A stretch of 64,000 bases of DNA from an uncultured Bacteroidales bacterium (GTDB lineage: Bacteria > Bacteroidota > Bacteroidia > Bacteroidales > P3), in the NCBI GenBank assembly GCA_949291555.1, contig CASEWE010000002.1, positions 62,001-126,000 on the forward strand, read 5' to 3'. The notes below the pieces were generated by a model. The model saw only the letters and a program-made list of their open reading frames with translations, was not told where the DNA came from and made no database searches. Positions 39,663-48,520 of this stretch are shown piece after piece. The position numbers and the translations under genes are program-made. The first letter of the stretch is position 1. Each line of letters starts with the position of its first letter.

Positions 39663-39719
39663 GGCTTGAATAAGGTTTAAGGGCTTGAATGAAGTTTAAA
39701 GGCTTGAATGATGTCTATA
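39663..39719 (+). repeat. Three-copy 19-bp tandem repeat before the PD40 lipoprotein gene
   Basis: Units at 39663-39681, 39682-39700 and 39701-39719 all start GGCTTGAAT; the first two share 17 of 19 bases and the third diverges in its second half. An in-frame ATG at 39689 is created inside unit 2, so the true start is more likely downstream. The rest of the 39457-39662 gap shows nothing I recognise. Confidence 0.75.
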
Positions 39720-39727
39720 TGCTGAAT

Positions 39728-41386
39728 ATGGTTTTTACGCGGTTGCTGAAGTTTTTTTGCCTGACGGGCGGGCTTTTGGCGGCCTCGGTCTCTTGCAAGG
39801 GGCCGGGCGAGGCGGAACTGGCCTACATGCGGTCTCTTTCCGCGCCGGGGGCGGGCATCTGGCCCGATTACGCCGGGTGCTGCGTCCCGGTGAACATCGC
39901 CCCGCTCAATTTCTATGTCTTGCCGCCGCATTCGGGCTTCGAGCTGCGGCTCTACGGGAACGGGCCGGACACTTTGCGCCTGAAGGGCCGGCACCGGGTG
40001 CGTTTCCCGGAAAAGGCCTGGCGGAAGCTCCTGGAGGAGAACCTGCACGGGAGGGTCTTTGCCGACATCCGCCTGGAGCGTTCCAGGGGGCAGGATTCCT
40101 GCATGGGCTTCTCGCTGACGGTGGAGGATGCCATAGACCGGTTCATGACCTGCCGGCTGATCGAGCCGGTGTACCAGAATTCCGCGCTGCTGCAGACCAT
40201 CGAGACCGATTTGGAGACGGCCCGGACGCGCTTCCTGTTCGACAACCGCTTGCAGGAGACGGGTTGCGAGAACTGCCATACTTACGCGCAGAACGAGGGC
40301 GATTACCTTGTCTACCACGTGCGCTTCAACCGCACCGGCACGTTCATCGTCACGCCCGACAGCGTGGTGCGGGTCGACCTCAAATGCCCCGACTTCCCCA
40401 TGGGCGGGGTCTATCCGAGCTGGCATCCCGGAAAGCGGCTGATTGCTTTCGGAACGTCGAGCGCCTATCCTTTCGTGCATTCGAAAGACCATCTGCGCCG
40501 CACGGAGGTGTACGATTCCTTGGGCGACATCCTGCTCTACGACATAGCCCGCAACGTGATCCTGTCGGACCGGCGGATGGCCGGGAAGGACAGCGAGGAG
40601 ACGTTTCCCTGCTGGAGCCCGGACGGGAAGAGCCTTTTCTTCTGCCAGGCGGCCAACCCTCCCCGCGACAGCATGGAGGACGACACCGAGTTTGCCAAGA
40701 AAATCAAATACAGTTTAATCCGGGCGTCTTTCGATGAAGAGACGGGACGGTTCGGGCGCTTCGACACGCTAATCGATGCGGCCGTTACCGGGAAAACGGT
40801 GTCTTTCCCCCGGGTTTCGCCCGATGGCCGCTTCGTGGTCTTCTGCCTGAGCGACCACGGCACTTTCCCGATCCGCCACCCGGAAAGCGACCTCTACCTG
40901 CTCGACTTAACGCCGGAAAAAGCGTTTCCGGCAAGGGCTTTTTCGAATCCTGCCGCCGGTTCCAACGGCCGGAAAGAGGACGGAAAGGCTTCAAAAAACG
41001 GGCCGGACCTGGATGCGGGTCCCGTTCCGGATTCGCCTTGGCTGCCTACCGGAAGCTCCTACCCGATGCGGCGCATGGAACATGTGAACAGCCCGTTCTC
41101 GGAAAGCTACCATGCTTGGAGCAGCAACGGGGAATGGCTGCTTTTCAGCAGCAAGCGCGGGGACAATTTCTACGCCCGGCCGTATTTCTGCCACGTGGAC
41201 AGCGCGGGCCGGAGCAGCAAGCCGTTCCTGCTGCCGCAGGAAGACCCGGCCTTGTACCTTTCTTTCCTGAAGTCGTTCAATGTGCCGGAGCTTTCGCGCA
41301 CCCCGGCCCGCATTTCGGCTTCCAAGGCCAAGGATTACTCGCTCCTGCCGGTGAAGAAGCCGGCCAAGGTGGTCTGGAACGACTGA
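39728..41386 (+). CDS. PD40/TolB-like propeller lipoprotein with a CxxCH motif
   Basis: This encodes 552 residues from the ATG at 39728, which gives a compact lipoprotein signal (MVFTRLLKFFCLTGGLLAASVSC). ATGs at 39719 and 39689 are alternatives. The protein should be an envelope lipoprotein. Residues about 170-190 contain GCENCHTYA, a single c-type heme attachment motif (CxxCH). Around it are WD-like PD40 beta-propeller repeats: GVYPSWHPGKRLIAFGTSS, EETFPCWSPDGKSLFFCQA, VSFPRVSPDGRFVVFCLSD, SYHAWSSNGEWLLFSSKRG. Such proteins are often next to DUF6057 genes in Bacteroidota, as here. Whether heme is bound is not known. A low-complexity linker sits near residues 400-425. Confidence 0.85.
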   Translation: MVFTRLLKFFCLTGGLLAASVSCKGPGEAELAYMRSLSAPGAGIWPDYAGCCVPVNIAPLNFYVLPPHSGFELRLYGNGPDTLRLKGRHRVRFPEKAWRKLLEENLHGRVFADIRLERSRGQDSCMGFSLTVEDAIDRFMTCRLIEPVYQNSALLQTIETDLETARTRFLFDNRLQETGCENCHTYAQNEGDYLVYHVRFNRTGTFIVTPDSVVRVDLKCPDFPMGGVYPSWHPGKRLIAFGTSSAYPFVHSKDHLRRTEVYDSLGDILLYDIARNVILSDRRMAGKDSEETFPCWSPDGKSLFFCQAANPPRDSMEDDTEFAKKIKYSLIRASFDEETGRFGRFDTLIDAAVTGKTVSFPRVSPDGRFVVFCLSDHGTFPIRHPESDLYLLDLTPEKAFPARAFSNPAAGSNGRKEDGKASKNGPDLDAGPVPDSPWLPTGSSYPMRRMEHVNSPFSESYHAWSSNGEWLLFSSKRGDNFYARPYFCHVDSAGRSSKPFLLPQEDPALYLSFLKSFNVPELSRTPARISASKAKDYSLLPVKKPAKVVWND

Positions 41387-41449
41387 GGGGCAGCACGATA
41401 AGATAGCCGAACCGCCGGCCCGGAGCCTTCCCTCTTTCCTGCAAGCCAT

Positions 41450-41500
41450 AAAAAAACCGCCGTACCGATGCGCCGGCTTCGGCGCGTATCGGTACGGCGG
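41450..41500 (-). terminator. Strong intrinsic terminator of the 41548-42862 unit
   Basis: On the minus strand a long hairpin (41457-41500) has a perfect 13-bp outer stem (CCGCCGTACCGAT and its complement) and a 6-bp inner stem, followed by seven T residues (41450-41456). It sits 48 bases after the stop at 41548. The plus-strand PD40 gene ends 63 bases to the left. Confidence 0.85.
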
Positions 41501-41547
41501 GCGGTTGCGGACGGTTTCCCGGCAACGGGCTTCCGGCAGAAACCCTG

Positions 41548-42177
41548 TTACTCGACCCCGATTCCCAGGCAAGGCCAGTATTCGGGCATCAGGTCGCGGT
41601 TGGGGGCTTTTTCCAGGTCGGGACAAGCTTCCTTGATCTTGCCAAGCTGGTAGAGGGCCCGGCCGCGCAGCTCGTAGGCGGGCCGGTAGGTGGAATCGGC
41701 CTCTATCATGCGGGTGGCTATCTCGATGATCTGCTCGGGGGTGGTGGTATCGGTAATGGCGAAAGCGATCACTTGGGGACGGTCGTCGTATTTGGATCCG
41801 AGCTTCTTGAAAAGGTTAGCGCGGGCCTGCCCGTAGAGGGAATTGCCCGGAACGGAATACGCGAGCATGTCGTAGAGCTGGTATTCGAGGTAGAGCGAGG
41901 TGAACGCCCCTTGTTTCCGGATGGATTTCTTGTACTCCTTGAACGCGGCGATGGCTTCTTCGTCCTTGCCGTCCCAGACAAGCTGGGCGATGGACTCGGG
42001 CAGGAAATCGTAGTCGGGTTCCTGCGGGGTTTCCTCCTCGGCCGGCGGCGGGGCTACGTAGGTGGTGGTGTCCAAGCCCAAATCGCGGGAGCTGCTGGCG
42101 GCCGACTGGGCGAAAGCCCCGCTGAGGGAAAAGCCTATGAAAGGAAGCAGGGCGAAAAGGATCTTTCTCGTTTTCAT
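41548..42177 (-). CDS. Small periplasmic helical (TPR-like) protein
   Basis: This encodes 209 residues. A clear signal peptide (MKTRKILFALLPFIGFSLSGAFAQ) is followed by a Ser/Thr- and Pro/Glu-rich linker (PPPAEEETPQEP). Residues 65-200 look helical with TPR-like spacing (DEEAIAAFKEYKKSI, ADSTYRPAYELRGRALYQLGK). No enzyme motif is seen. It follows the 42356-42862 lipoprotein gene by 178 bases on the same strand, has no -7 box of its own that I can find, and is followed by a strong terminator, so the two probably form one transcript. Function unknown. Confidence 0.8.
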   Translation of the reverse strand: MKTRKILFALLPFIGFSLSGAFAQSAASSSRDLGLDTTTYVAPPPAEEETPQEPDYDFLPESIAQLVWDGKDEEAIAAFKEYKKSIRKQGAFTSLYLEYQLYDMLAYSVPGNSLYGQARANLFKKLGSKYDDRPQVIAFAITDTTTPEQIIEIATRMIEADSTYRPAYELRGRALYQLGKIKEACPDLEKAPNRDLMPEYWPCLGIGVE

Positions 42178-42355
42178 GATTCAGACTGTATTGTGATTCT
42201 GCTTGTTTGCTCGATGTTTTTTCTCCTCGCGGAGGATTCCGCGGCTGCCGTGGCCGATTTTCGAGCGACCCCGTTGCCAACGGACGGTTCCGCTTGCGGC
42301 CGGAAGCCCGCCGTTCCTGCCCGTTCCCGGCACCGGCGATCTCCCGCCGGGAACG

Positions 42356-42862
42356 CTACTGCCCGGATTCGGAAACGGGTCGACGCTTCTTGTAGACTAC
42401 CGGCCCGCTTGCAGCCGAGGCGAACCCGCCCTGGCTGTTGTCGGAAGAAAGCGAATACATGCCCGCGGCTTCTTCTTGCGCCCGGGCTTGCAAGTCGGCC
42501 TTCCATTGCCCCTCCACCTTGCGAAGCTCCAAGGTCTTTTCCACCCGGTTTGCCCAGTAGGTGCAAAGGGCCTTGCCCGAACGGCGGTCTTCAATCCTGA
42601 GTTCCTTGAAGCTTATGCTCGGCGCTTCTTCCTTGGCGTAAGGATTGAGCGAAGCCATTTCTTCTTTTTCGGCAATGGCCGCATGGGAAGCGGGGGTGGA
42701 AAGGGCGCGCGCCGCGTTGAAATCCAGATCCACGTAATAGGCTTGCAAAAACGCGCGGGCGGCTTTTTCCGCCGGGCGCTTGCCGCTGCACGCGCTCATG
42801 GAGAGCCAGAGGAGCATCAAAAAAAAGAGGCTCCCGGCAAAGGGGAAAAGCTTGTTTTTCAT
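42356..42862 (-). CDS. Small lipoprotein, NTF2/DUF4878-like
   Basis: This encodes 168 residues from the ATG at 42862. The longer open frame to 43279 is rejected because it would run through the promoter and the 3' end of the next gene. The N-terminus is a lipoprotein signal with the lipobox SMSAC near residue 23. Residues 26-130 (AEKAARAFLQAYYVDLDFNAARAL ... VEKTLELRKVEGQWKADL, here abbreviated) resemble DUF4878/NTF2-like lipoproteins. The C-terminal 40 residues are unstructured and basic. Function unknown. Confidence 0.78.
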   Translation of the reverse strand: MKNKLFPFAGSLFFLMLLWLSMSACSGKRPAEKAARAFLQAYYVDLDFNAARALSTPASHAAIAEKEEMASLNPYAKEEAPSISFKELRIEDRRSGKALCTYWANRVEKTLELRKVEGQWKADLQARAQEEAAGMYSLSSDNSQGGFASAASGPVVYKKRRPVSESGQ

Positions 42863-42881
42863 GAAACCTCGGTTCTTTGCG

Positions 42882-42912
42882 CAAAAATAAGCATCTGCAA
42901 AAAAATCCGCAA
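42882..42912 (-). promoter_or_regulatory. Promoter of the small lipoprotein gene
   Basis: On the minus strand TATTTTTG (42882-42889, followed by CGC) lies 20 bases downstream of a TTG box (42910-42912). The start codon at 42862 follows by 20 bases. Confidence 0.55.
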
Positions 42913-42990
42913 CCTGCTTGCGCCGCGGCCGGATTGTCCCTGCTGTCCGCAATCGCGGGTCTATTGCAGCGGGGAACGCCTGAGCCAACC

Positions 42991-43058
42991 GGTTTCGAAC
43001 CTGTTCCAGCCGCCTGTAATAGCTGGATTCGAACCTATTCCAACCGCCCGTAATAGTA
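42991..43058 (-). repeat. 34-bp duplication of the 3' end of a DUF6057-like gene
   Basis: Two copies of a 34-base unit, each containing TTCGAACCT and CCGCC-GTAATAG, lie side by side. The 43025-43058 copy encodes the last residues YYYGRLE and the stop codon of the 43035-45263 gene; the other copy lies just past the stop. Confidence 0.65.
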
Positions 43059-45263
43059 GGCCGCGTAGGAAGCTTCCGCCGAACGGCTGCCGTTCCGGGC
43101 CGCTTCCACCCTTTCCTCCGCGGCGGGGTCGGCCGAGAACCCGGAAAAGATCTTTTTGCCGCGCTCTCCCGCCGGATTTTCCCCGGCATGTTCCGCATAG
43201 AGGCATAGCGCCTCCTGCAAATAGGCCGGCAAAGCCTCGAAACCGCAAAGCCGGTAGGCCTGGAGCAAATAGGGCACAAGCTCTATCCGCCTTTCCATGA
43301 GCCGCAAGAATGCGTAATATTCGAGCAAGGCGGCATTGGCGGGCTCGTTGAGGTCCTGCCCGGGAAGCAGCACGCGCCTTACGGGCTTGCCTCGGGACGA
43401 GGACCTGTCTATGTAAACCTTGTCCTGGCCGAACACGAGCCGGCCGCCGAAGACTTGCTGTTCGAAGGTTTCCACCACCCATTGGTCGATGAAGCCGCCC
43501 ACCGCCAGCACGTCCGGGTTGTCGGCCTTCAGGACGGGCATGGAGTCGGGCCGGTACGAAAGGAGAAGGTTCTTGGAAACGCCCCGGTAATAATGGTAGA
43601 GGTTGTTCTCGCTCAAGGTCTTGCGGGCATAGTAGAGCGTGTTGCGGAAGAGGTCGTACTGCTGCATTTCCAACGACGAGGCCAGCAAGGGTTCCATGTA
43701 ACGGGTCTGCAAGCCTTCCCGCTCAATGGCCGAAAGCACCAGACTCAGCGCGCCTTGCTCCAAGCCGGCCGCCTGGCAGAGGGCTATGTAGATGTAATCG
43801 TCGGCCCGCATGCGGGGGTCGGGTTCCGGGAAAAGAGCGCTCGGGGAAACGGGCTTCGAGGACTGGGCCGTTGGGGTCGGGCAATCCGTTAAAGCGTGGC
43901 CATCCGTTGAAGAGGGGCGATCCGTTGAAGAAACGGGCCTTGAAGAAGCGCCGGAAAAGGAAGAATCGTTCCCGAAAGAAGTGGCGCCGGAAAAAGAGGA
44001 GGCGCCGCCCAAAAGGGCAAGGTAGTCTTGGTTGAGGCGGCCTTCCATGAGAAGGGAGAACTTGTAGCCGGCTTCCATCCGGGCCTGCCGGCTGGCAGCA
44101 AAAGCCTCTTCTTCCCGGCTTTGGAAAAGCGCGGCGGCTTTTCCCGGGCCGCCGGAATGGAAATAGGAACGGCAAATGGAAAGGCTTTTGGCGTAATTCC
44201 CCGCTTCTAAGGCGTTTTCCATCCGCATCAGGCTGCGGCTGTCGGAATTGCGCGAAAAGAAGAACAGCACGAAGCCTAAAACGATGGCTATCAACGAAAG
44301 CAACACATGGTAGGGAGAGGAAAGCGCGGGTTTCCCGTCCTGGACTTCCCCTTTCCGCTTCTTCCACTCGTAGAGGTACACTTTCCGGTTGTTGTAGGCT
44401 TGAAGCACCAAGCCCGGCAGGCAGGCCAGCGCGTAGACGACCAAGGCGGCCCACACGTACCACGGCGCGTTGAAGGGGGAATAGGAAGCCCGACTCCAGA
44501 ATACCAGCCCGGTGGCAAGCATGGCCGCGGCGGTAAGGCCGAAGTTCCACAAACGCAGGCCGAAAAGGCCTTCCCGCTTGTCGGAAAGCGACATGGGGAT
44601 TCCGATAAGGTGCACGAAGCTCACGGCGATGCCGAACATCAGGGCCCAATGGCCCGTGACGTAATACAACAGGGCGGAGACCACCGCCCCGTAAAGGTGC
44701 ATGGCGATGAGCGGGCCGAGGGCGCGGGGATGGCGGGCGGCCCAGCGGGAAAGGACGAAATAGAACGCCAAGGCCCCCATGATGAGCCAAAGGCTTATGG
44801 CGATGCTGGCCTGGGCCGGGTCGGACGAGGGGAACAAGAGGAAGAACAGCGGCAAAAGGAAGGGCGTGTAGGGGCCAACCGTCTTGCGGGAGGTGATGCA
44901 GAAGCCTATCACCAAAAAGGCCACAATCAGGCAAATCAACGGCACGTTCAAATAGAACTGGGCCACGAACCGCCAAAGGAACTCGCTTACCCGGGGGGCC
45001 GAGCCGGCATCGAAAAAGGGCTGAACGAACGATCCGGTATAGGTGAACAGGCTCGTGCCGGCCTGATGCACCAGGAAGGGAAGGTAGAAGATGAACCACG
45101 CCACGGCGAAAAGGGCCACCAGAAGGATGCTGCCCCATTTGAGGTAGTTGCGCTGCTGGATGGTGAGTTCTTGCCCGGTTGCGCTCTGGCGGTAGGCCCG
45201 GATGAAGGGCGGCCAGAGCTTGAAGAAGTTATATTTTTGGATAAAACCTTTCAGCTTGCTCAT
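43035..45263 (-). CDS. DUF6057-like multi-pass membrane protein, second paralogue
   Basis: This encodes 742 residues from the ATG at 45263. About nine hydrophobic segments lie in residues 45-345 (for example YLKWGSILLVALFAVAWFIF, LICLIVAFLVIGFCI and HVLLSLIAIVLGFVLFFF). A soluble helical C-terminus follows (LEAGNYAKSLSICRSYF; NAALLEYYAFLRLMERRIEL). The layout and the C-terminal motif parallel the 37264-39456 protein, so both look like DUF6057 members. Residues about 415-470 are a Ser/Thr/Pro-rich low-complexity insert (SSFSGATSFGNDSSFSGAS). The 3' end is duplicated just past the stop. The gene is transcribed divergently from the helicase gene. Function unknown. Confidence 0.82.
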   Translation of the reverse strand: MSKLKGFIQKYNFFKLWPPFIRAYRQSATGQELTIQQRNYLKWGSILLVALFAVAWFIFYLPFLVHQAGTSLFTYTGSFVQPFFDAGSAPRVSEFLWRFVAQFYLNVPLICLIVAFLVIGFCITSRKTVGPYTPFLLPLFFLLFPSSDPAQASIAISLWLIMGALAFYFVLSRWAARHPRALGPLIAMHLYGAVVSALLYYVTGHWALMFGIAVSFVHLIGIPMSLSDKREGLFGLRLWNFGLTAAAMLATGLVFWSRASYSPFNAPWYVWAALVVYALACLPGLVLQAYNNRKVYLYEWKKRKGEVQDGKPALSSPYHVLLSLIAIVLGFVLFFFSRNSDSRSLMRMENALEAGNYAKSLSICRSYFHSGGPGKAAALFQSREEEAFAASRQARMEAGYKFSLLMEGRLNQDYLALLGGASSFSGATSFGNDSSFSGASSRPVSSTDRPSSTDGHALTDCPTPTAQSSKPVSPSALFPEPDPRMRADDYIYIALCQAAGLEQGALSLVLSAIEREGLQTRYMEPLLASSLEMQQYDLFRNTLYYARKTLSENNLYHYYRGVSKNLLLSYRPDSMPVLKADNPDVLAVGGFIDQWVVETFEQQVFGGRLVFGQDKVYIDRSSSRGKPVRRVLLPGQDLNEPANAALLEYYAFLRLMERRIELVPYLLQAYRLCGFEALPAYLQEALCLYAEHAGENPAGERGKKIFSGFSADPAAEERVEAARNGSRSAEASYAAYYYGRLE

Positions 45264-45393
45264 TTCTGCTGTTTTTCGTTGACACACCGTTTCGATGGCA
45301 TCGTGTTGCGCGCCTTGCCTTGTTGCGCTTTACGCGCTTTGTCGCGGCCTTGCCGCCGGTCTTTCCCGCCGGCAGGACCGATGCAAAGACCTG

Positions 45394-45401
45394 CAAATTT
45401 A
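45394..45401 (-). promoter_or_regulatory. -7 promoter box of the second DUF6057-like gene
   Basis: On the minus strand this is TAAATTTG, an exact TAnnTTTG match, 130 bases before the ATG at 45263. No TTTG is seen at the usual upstream spacing. Confidence 0.45.
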
Positions 45402-45446
45402 CGGATTTTTCGGGCGGGGCGCACCCCTGCCGGCAACGAGCCCGGC

Positions 45447-45477
45447 TTTGGGGATGGGAGATTTTGCATTAACTTTG
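45447..45477 (+). promoter_or_regulatory. Promoter of the UvrD/PcrA helicase gene
   Basis: TTTG (45447-45450), a 19-base spacer and TAACTTTG (45470-45477) match the full Bacteroidota pattern. The start codon at 45514 follows by 36 bases. Confidence 0.7.
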
Positions 45478-45513
45478 CCGAATTTGTTTATTTCTGCACA
45501 CAACAAAAGCATA

Positions 45514-48363
45514 ATGAGCCTTTTAGATGGACTTAACCCGGAACAGCGCCGGGCGGCCGAACAGGTGGACGGGCCGGTGATGATCCTGGCCGGCGCCGGG
45601 TCGGGCAAGACCCGCACCCTTACCTACCGCATTGCCCACTTGCTCCAGTCCGGGGCCGACCCTTTCCGCATCCTGGCCCTTACCTTCACCAACAAAGCCG
45701 CCCGCGAGATGCAGGAACGCATCACCGCCTTGGTGGGCCCCGACGCCCGCGCGCTCTGGATGGGCACGTTCCACTCCATTTTCGCCAAGATACTCCGGGC
45801 CGAAGCCCCGCTGATAGGCTACCAGAAAAGCTTCGGCATCTACGATACCGACGACTGCAAGTCGCTGGTAAAGAAAATCGTGAAAGATTTCAACCTCGAC
45901 CCCAAGCAGTACAAGGAATCGCGGGTGCTTTACCGTATCTCGATGGCCAAGAACAGCTTGGTTTCGGCCGAATATTACGTGGAAAACAACGCTTTCCATG
46001 AAGAGGACGTGCAGATGCGGCTGCCCGAACTGGGCCGGATTTTCCTGGAGTACAGCAACCGGCTCAAGCAGGCTTCGATCATGGATTTCGACGATCTGCT
46101 CTTCAATACCAACGTGCTTTTCCGCGATTTCCCCGAAACCTTGCTCAAGTACCAGAAGCGTTTTCTCTACATCATGGTGGATGAGTACCAGGACACCAAC
46201 TATGCCCAGTACCTCATCGTGAAGAAGCTGGCGGCCGGCCACAAGAACCTCTGCGTGGTGGGCGACGACTCGCAAAGCATCTACAGCTTCCGGGGCGCCA
46301 ATATCCAGAACATCCTCAATTTCCAGCACGACTACCCGGAGGCCCGCAAGTTCAAACTGGAGCAAAACTACCGCTCCACCGGCCATATCGTGGACATTTC
46401 CAATTCCATCATCGAGCACAACCGCGACCGGATTCCCAAGAAAATCTGGACGGAAAACGAGCAGGGTTCCAAAGCCAAGGTCTTGCGGTCGGCTTCCGAT
46501 ATCGAAGAAGGGAACTGCGTGGCCGGGGAGATTTTCCAGACGCGCATGAACTGCCAGGCCCATCCCCGCGATTTTGCCGTCTTGTACCGCATCAACAGCC
46601 AGAGCAAGGCTATCGAGGACGCTTTGCGGAAATACAATATCCCCTACCGCATTTACGGGGGCTTGAGCTTCTACCGCCGCAAGGAAATCAAGGATGTGCT
46701 GAGCTATTTCCGCTGGGTGGTGAACCCCAACGATGAAGAGGCTTTGCTGCGCTGCATCAACAACCCGGCGCGCGGCATAGGCGAAACGACCCTTACCCGC
46801 CTGCGCCTCATCGGCGCGCTCTGCGGCGGGGGCAGCTGGAAAGGCATGGAGTTCCTGAGAAGCCTCCAGAACCCGGCGGCCGGCGGCGGAAATGCGGCCG
46901 GAAAGCCGTTTGACGGAAGGCCCTCGGCCGGAGAACTGCCGAACGGAGTATCCTCGGCCGGGGAACCCTTGGGCGGCGCGGCGGCCGGCGGCGGAACTGC
47001 CGTTCAAAATGGGGCTCCGTCTTTCCCGGGAGAGGATTTCCCCGGGCAAGAGGCCTTGAAAAAGCAGGCCGCCTGGCTCGACAACCTCGGCGTTCCGCCC
47101 CAGGTGTACCAAAGCCCCGAAGCCTTGGCCCAGTTCCGCCTGCAAGTGGCCGCTTCGATAAATTCCGGCACCAAAGCCCGGCTTTTCAACCTGATGGATC
47201 ACATCATGAGCCTCAACGTCCGCCTCTCCCAGACCGATGCCTACGATCTGGCCGTGCAGATATGGAAAGCCAGCGGCCTGGAAGCCGAATACAAGGCCGA
47301 AGAAACACCCGAAAGCGAAAGCCGCACGAACAACGTGGAAGAATTGCTCAATTCGGTAAAGACTTTCTGCGAGGAAGATCCCCTGATGGTAGACCCCGAA
47401 ACGGGCGAAATGGTCGCCATGGAAGGGGTGGTAACGCTCGACCGCTTCCTGCAGGACGTGGCGCTGCTCACCGACCAGGACGAAAAAGACGATGCCACCC
47501 AGGACAAGGTGACGCTCATGACCGTCCATGCCGCCAAGGGCCTGGAATTTCCTTACGTGTTCGTGGTAGGCTGCGAGGAAGAGCTTTTCCCCGCGGCCCA
47601 AAGCCTCAACAACCGGGAAGACGTGGAAGAGGAAAGGCGGCTTTTCTACGTGGCGGTAACCCGGGCCGAAAAGGGCCTTTGGCTGTCTTTCGCCAACCGC
47701 CGCATGCGCTGGGGCGAGACCCTTTTCACCGAACCGAGCCGTTTCTTGCTCGAACTCGACGCGTCCCACCTCCAGAACCCCGAACTGCTGCAAGACAATC
47801 CTTTCGCGGGCTTGGGCTTCGACGACGATGCCGAAAACGCCTGGGGGCCCCTTTCCCGCCGGCAATCCGGTTTTTCCGGGAGCGTCCCGGGCGGAAGTCC
47901 GGCGGGAAGGACGGCGGGCGGGTCGCCGAGCGGCCTGCCGGGCAGGTTTCCGGCCTCGAACAACCCGCAAGGCGGCTCCCCGGGCGGTTCCCCGGGCGGC
48001 GGGAGGGATATTCCCGGCCGCAACCGCCTCTTCGCCGGCCAAACCGGCCAAGGCCCGGACCGGGGCCCGGCTGCAAGCTTTCCCGCCCCCAAGCCGGATC
48101 TGCGCTCGGGCCGGTTCAAGAAGCTTTCGCAGCTCCAGGCTTCGGCTCCGCCGCCGGCTTCCGCTTCTGGCGGAACTTCCGCCGACGATGCCGCCGCGCT
48201 GCTTCCGGGGAAACGGGTACGGCATGCCAAATTCGGGACCGGCGTGGTGATGAAAGCCGAGGGCGAAGGGGCCAACCGCAAGCTCCTGGTACGCTTCGAC
48301 ACCCCGGGCGTAGGCGAAAAAACGCTCCTGACCAAGTTCGCCAAATTAGAAGCCCTCGATTGA
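45514..48363 (+). CDS. uvrD: UvrD/PcrA-type 3'-5' DNA helicase with low-complexity inserts
   Basis: This encodes 949 residues; typical family members are about 720-800. The ATG at 45514 is chosen because it lies just after the promoter and starts the conserved MSLLDGLNPEQRRA segment. All superfamily 1 motifs are visible: Walker A AGAGSGKT (26-33), DEYQDTN (about 222), VGDDSQSIYSFRGAN (about 250), TVHAAKGLEFPYVFVVGCEE (near 670-690) and YVAVTRAEKGL (near 712). The last 50 residues (GKRVRHAKFGTGVVMK ... LLTKFAKLEALD) are the PcrA/UvrD tudor-like tail. Extra length comes from a Gly/Ala-rich insert at about 445-510 in the 2B region and a Gly/Pro/Ser-rich linker at about 785-890. It should unwind DNA in repair and replication restart. 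UvrD and PcrA cannot be separated here. Confidence 0.95.
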   Translation: MSLLDGLNPEQRRAAEQVDGPVMILAGAGSGKTRTLTYRIAHLLQSGADPFRILALTFTNKAAREMQERITALVGPDARALWMGTFHSIFAKILRAEAPLIGYQKSFGIYDTDDCKSLVKKIVKDFNLDPKQYKESRVLYRISMAKNSLVSAEYYVENNAFHEEDVQMRLPELGRIFLEYSNRLKQASIMDFDDLLFNTNVLFRDFPETLLKYQKRFLYIMVDEYQDTNYAQYLIVKKLAAGHKNLCVVGDDSQSIYSFRGANIQNILNFQHDYPEARKFKLEQNYRSTGHIVDISNSIIEHNRDRIPKKIWTENEQGSKAKVLRSASDIEEGNCVAGEIFQTRMNCQAHPRDFAVLYRINSQSKAIEDALRKYNIPYRIYGGLSFYRRKEIKDVLSYFRWVVNPNDEEALLRCINNPARGIGETTLTRLRLIGALCGGGSWKGMEFLRSLQNPAAGGGNAAGKPFDGRPSAGELPNGVSSAGEPLGGAAAGGGTAVQNGAPSFPGEDFPGQEALKKQAAWLDNLGVPPQVYQSPEALAQFRLQVAASINSGTKARLFNLMDHIMSLNVRLSQTDAYDLAVQIWKASGLEAEYKAEETPESESRTNNVEELLNSVKTFCEEDPLMVDPETGEMVAMEGVVTLDRFLQDVALLTDQDEKDDATQDKVTLMTVHAAKGLEFPYVFVVGCEEELFPAAQSLNNREDVEEERRLFYVAVTRAEKGLWLSFANRRMRWGETLFTEPSRFLLELDASHLQNPELLQDNPFAGLGFDDDAENAWGPLSRRQSGFSGSVPGGSPAGRTAGGSPSGLPGRFPASNNPQGGSPGGSPGGGRDIPGRNRLFAGQTGQGPDRGPAASFPAPKPDLRSGRFKKLSQLQASAPPPASASGGTSADDAAALLPGKRVRHAKFGTGVVMKAEGEGANRKLLVRFDTPGVGEKTLLTKFAKLEALD

Positions 48364-48429
48364 GTCGGATTAAACGGGTAGCCAATACCTTGTTGAACGC
48401 ACGGCAAAGCGAAACCGGCCGGGCAAGTG

Positions 48430-48483
48430 GCGGCTTCCCCGAACGTGCAGGAACCTGCAAAGAGGGGGAAAGCCGCTTTTTTT
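48430..48483 (+). terminator. Intrinsic terminator of the helicase gene
   Basis: GCGGCTTCCCC (48430-48440) pairs with GGGGAAAGCCGC (48465-48476) with one bulged A. A nested TGCAGG-AA-CCTGCA stem sits in the loop, and seven T residues follow (48477-48483). The T-run overlaps the -33 box of the upp promoter. Confidence 0.8.
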
Positions 48484-48511
48484 GCGATACCCGTTCCTTG
48501 CATTATCTTTG
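48481..48511 (+). promoter_or_regulatory. Promoter of upp
   Basis: TTTG (48481-48484), a 19-base spacer and TATCTTTG (48504-48511) match the Bacteroidota pattern fully. The upp start codon at 48521 lies only nine bases after the -7 box, implying a very short leader. Confidence 0.75.
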
Positions 48512-48520
48512 CAACCTACC

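Noticed and set aside
42863..43279. A 307-residue form of the small lipoprotein.
   Set aside because: It would run through the end of the neighbouring gene and the promoter; the ATG at 42862 gives a proper lipoprotein signal.
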